Assembly: GCA_016715765.1 (NCBI GenBank)
Contig: JADJZJ010000006.1
Location: 1 to 64,000, forward strand
Source of the DNA: Opitutaceae bacterium
Lineage (GTDB): Bacteria > Verrucomicrobiota > Verrucomicrobiia > Opitutales > Opitutaceae
DNA length: 64,000 nt
Reading direction: 5' to 3'
Positions 61,066 to 64,000 of this stretch are shown here, piece after piece. Each line of letters opens with the position of its first letter. Position 1 is the first letter of the stretch. Position numbers and translations under genes: made by a program. The notes beneath the pieces are model-generated. The model was given only the letters and a program-made list of their open reading frames with translations, was not told the origin of the DNA and searched no databases.

Positions 61066-61081
61066 TACCCTAATTTGGGTA
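61066..61081. promoter_or_regulatory. Putative operator between regulator 3 and the alpha-mannosidase
   Basis: TACCC-TAATTT-GGGTA is a perfect inverted repeat, 72 bases before the regulator 3 start and 67 bases before the GH38 start on the other strand. It is of the TACCC type like the site before receptor 3. Confidence 0.6.
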
Positions 61082-61148
61082 GGTAATACGTGGAACCGCC
61101 GCCGGGAAGAGATTGCCCGGCGCCGGCGGGGTCGCGAAGCTGGCCGCG

Positions 61149-64000
61149 ATGTTCCCGCTCAATCCTCTGCTCCAACTCACTCCCCTCCGCACGCAGCGCG
61201 GCGTCACCCGCCTCGCCGAGATGATCTGGCAGGATCCGCAGCTCCTGCGCGTCGAGGTCACGGCCAACCGCCCGGACCATGTGCCGCTGACCGTCGCCAA
61301 GAAAGCCCCGCGCCGGGCCGCGCGCGACGGCGGGAGCTGGGGCCGGCTGTACGACCAGCGGTGGGCGCGCGTGGCGATCCCCGCCGGCGCCGGACGCTGG
61401 CTGCACTGGGACGAGCAGGGCGAGGCGACCCTGTTCGTGAACGGCTTGCCCTTCTACGGCTTCGACGTGGCGCACCGTTACTGCGAGCTGCCCGCCGGCA
61501 CGCGCGAGGTGTGGGTCGAGAGCCTGTGCGTGCAATCCGCGATCTGGCATCCCGACGCGAAGGGGCTGGGGGCCGAGGGCAACATTTTCCGCGGGGCGCG
61601 GCTGCTCCGGCGCAACGACGAGGCCTGGGCCGCCTATCACGATCTCAACTGTCTCTACGACTGGATGCTCGACCTCCGGGCCCGGGAATTTCCCGGCGTG
61701 CCGCGCGAACTCTTCAGCCAGACCCAGCAGCCGGCGCTCACCGACGTGTCGCCGCTCTACCGCCGCCTGCTGCGCGGACTCGACACGGCGCTGGACGCCT
61801 TCGACACGGCCGGCGTGGGCGCCCTGCGTCGCGAACTGGCGAAAATCTACCGGGAACTGCGCGACACCGCCCCGCTGAGCCGCGCGGCGCTGACCGGCCA
61901 CTCGCACCTCGACCTCGTCTGGCTCTGGACCGAGCAGGTCGGCGAGGGCAAGGCCGTGCACACCTTTGCCAACGTGAACCGGCTCATGACCCTCTACCCC
62001 GAGTTCCGCTTCGCGTACTCGCAGCCGGCCAGCTACGAGGCGGTCGGCCGGCGCTCGCCGGCATTGCTGCGCGCCGTGCGCGCCCGGTTGCGCCGCGGCC
62101 AGTGGGAGGCCACCGGCGGCATGTACGTGGAGAGCGACTCGCACGTGGCCTGCGGCGAGGGTCTCGCGCGCAGCTTCATCCTCGGGCAGGAATCCTTCAA
62201 AAAACTCACGGGCCGGCGCTCGCGTTCGCTCTGGCTCCCCGACCTGTTCGGCTTCAACGCCTGCCTGCCCCAGCTCATGCACCTGAGCGGGGTGGACTAT
62301 TTCTTCACCACCAAGACCACCTGGAACACCGTCAACCGCTTCCCGCATTCGAGCTTCGTGTGGCGCGGCCCGGGCGGACACGCGGTCGTGAGCCATGTGA
62401 CGCAGGGCGTGCAGTTCAACAACGAGCTCAAGGTCGAGCAGCTCCGCGCGGCCTCGCACCAGCACCAGCAGGGCGACCTGCACGACGAGTTTCTCATGCC
62501 CAACGGCTGGGGCGACGGCGGCGGCGGTCCGAGCGAGGAAATGTGCGAGCGCGCCCGGCGGCTGTCGGCGCTGCGCGGCCTGCCTGCGCTCCAGTGGGAC
62601 CAGCCCGAGGCGTTCTTCGACCGCCTGGCGGAAAAGCGCGCCCAGCTGCCCGCCCTCGATGGCGAAATCTACCTCGAATACCATCGCGGCACCTTCACGA
62701 CCCAGAGCCGCGTGAAGTCGCACTTCCGCGCCCTCGAGCGCGCGCTGCAACTCCGCGAGGCCGCACTCGTGGCGAACCGCGGCACGGCCGGCGCCGATCT
62801 GGCCCACGCCTGGCGGCGCATGGTCTTCGCCCAGTTCCACGACTACATTCCCGGCAGTTCCATCCCCGAGGTGTACGCCAAGGGCCTGCCCGAACTCGCG
62901 CAGCTCGCGCGGGAACTGGAGACCGCGGCAAAAAATTCGCTGGGCGGCAAAGGCGACGCCTGCCTTTTCAATCCGCTGCCGTTCGCCCGGCGCTGCACCG
63001 TCGGCGGCCGGGTCGTTGATCTCCCGCCGCTCGCGGGTGTTCGCGCCGCGGATGCCGTGGTGCGCGGACTCGCTCCTGTCACGGTCAGCGGTCGCACACT
63101 CGGCAACGGCCGCGTCACCGCGAAGCTCGATGCGTCAGGGCCGGCTGGCCGCGCTGGCCGTGGACGGCCGCGCCGTGGAACTCGCCGCCGGCGCGGGTGA
63201 ACTCGTGGTCTATCCCGAGCAGTCGGCGAACTTCGGCCCGTGGGACATCGACCGCCACGCGCTCTCGCTCGGCCAGCCCGCGCGCGGCCCGGTGAAAATC
63301 ACCGCGGAGAAAAACGGCCTCGCCGTCACCCGCCGGGTCGGCGACGCCAGCACGGCCACGCTGCATTACTCCCTCGAGCCGGGCGCGAGCGTCCTGCGAA
63401 TCACCGTCGAGCTCGACTGGCACGAGCCCGATACGATGCTGAAGCTGCACTTCCCGACGCACTACCGCGGCCGCGAGGTGCGTTGCGGCACGCCGTTCGG
63501 CAGTGTGCTCCGCCCGCAGCTCGCCACGACCCGCGAGGCCGAGGCGATGTGGGAATGGCCGATGAGCCGCTGGGCCACGGTCAGCAGCGAGGGCGAGCGC
63601 TCCGGGCTTTTCGTCGTGACCGAGGCGAAATACGGCGTGAGCTGCCGCGACGGCAACCTCGGCGTCACGCTCCTGCGCACCCCGCGGCACGTCGGCTACG
63701 AGGAGCATGCGAAGGCCTATCCGGCTCATCTGAGCCGGTTGCCCAGGCCCGCCACCGTCTTCACCGATCTCGGCCGGCACACGATCGAGCTGGCCGTCGG
63801 CCACTACGAACTCACGGCGCCGCGGGCCGAGCAGCCGGCGGTGCAGGCGGACAACCTCTTCACCGTGCCGGTCGCCTACCGCGGCCGGCCGTTGGCCTCC
63901 GCTTTCGGCGGCATCGAGGACGGTGAAACCCTGATCCCGCACTGGGCCAGGCCCGAGGGCCGCGACCAATGGGTGCTGCGACTGCACGAGGTATCCGGAC
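61149..64000 (+). CDS. GH38 alpha-mannosidase, one frameshift, 3' end outside the window
   Basis: The start MFPLNPLLQLTPLRTQRGVTR at 61149 opens a GH38 enzyme with the catalytic-domain segment LTGHSHLDLVWLWTEQVGEGKAVHTFANV, YPEFRFAYSQPASYEAV, GQWEATGGMYVESDSHVACGE, SLWLPDLFGFNACLPQLMHLSGVDYFFTTKTTWN and FHDYIPGSSIPEVY. The family removes alpha-mannose residues from glycans. The frame breaks near 63132: AKLD in one frame resumes as RQGRLAALAVDGRAVELAAG in the next, then stays open to the window end (one base extra). There is no signal peptide, so it acts in the cytoplasm on imported glycans. It is divergent from regulator 3 and may belong to its regulon. Confidence 0.85.

Overview
The window is high-GC bacterial chromosome, most likely from a verrucomicrobium of the Opitutaceae (Opitutus/Lacunisphaera-like). 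This is inferred from TonB-dependent receptors whose N-termini read 'TKLTPFEVSS.KDYGYLKTNA', a VPDSG-CTERM (exosortase) peptide, GxxExxY and S23 four-helix-bundle genes, and intergenic repeats such as 'CACGGAT' arrays. No rRNA, tRNA, CRISPR array or phage was seen.

Layout. 1-2494: a 5'-truncated GAF/PAS histidine kinase and a receiver-kinase hybrid. 2622-9683: a nitrite-respiration block on the minus strand, with ammonia-forming NrfA/NrfH, a DUF2249 protein, an outer-membrane barrel, a Sco-type copper protein, NirV and a NirK-cytochrome c fusion carrying one frameshift, with an FNR/DNR-type box upstream. 10135-12942: a DUF418 membrane protein, a tiny VPDSG-CTERM peptide and a YwiC-like protein. 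13280-20480: type IV pilus-like PilMN/PilO/PilP and PilV/W/X genes; the PilX-like protein carries about eleven carbohydrate-binding-like repeats. 20791-30694: phenylalanine/tyrosine catabolism (PhhA, FAH-family hydrolase, HPD, HmgA, thiolase, an acyl-CoA synthetase), leading to acetyl-CoA. 30618-33268: a glycosyltransferase gene broken by a repeat element, and a CNNM/CorC-type protein. 33629-39986: sugar metabolism (mutarotase-like protein, D-lyxose isomerase, PfkB kinase) and glycolate oxidase GlcD/GlcF. 40405-48000: a glycan-salvage set (PIG-L deacetylase, NahK-like kinase, GH116 enzyme, nucleotidyltransferase, secreted toroid-like protein). 48260-60993: three tandem copies of a two-gene unit, each a LuxR-type regulator plus a TonB-dependent receptor. 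61149-64000: a GH38 alpha-mannosidase running off the end.

Three things stand out. First, each receptor is preceded by a conserved ~115-nt leader predicted to fold, and 16-bp operators (TACCY-N6-RGGTA) flank the regulators; the operator pair within a module matches best. All three regulators lack the phospho-acceptor Asp. Second, two small genes (GxxExxY and S23 four-helix bundle) each sit inside tight inverted arrays of their own repeat family. A gene-less copy of the S23-associated repeat lies in frame inside glcF, 1 kb away, which suggests repeat-cargo mobile units. Third, GTAG-headed palindromes (REP-like) fill most other gaps; one 152-nt nested copy interrupts the glycosyltransferase gene, and removing it restores the frame.

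Single-base frameshifts occur in nirK, the mutarotase-like gene, GH116 and GH38, and several indels occur in receptor copy 1. Assembly error cannot be separated from real decay by reading alone.
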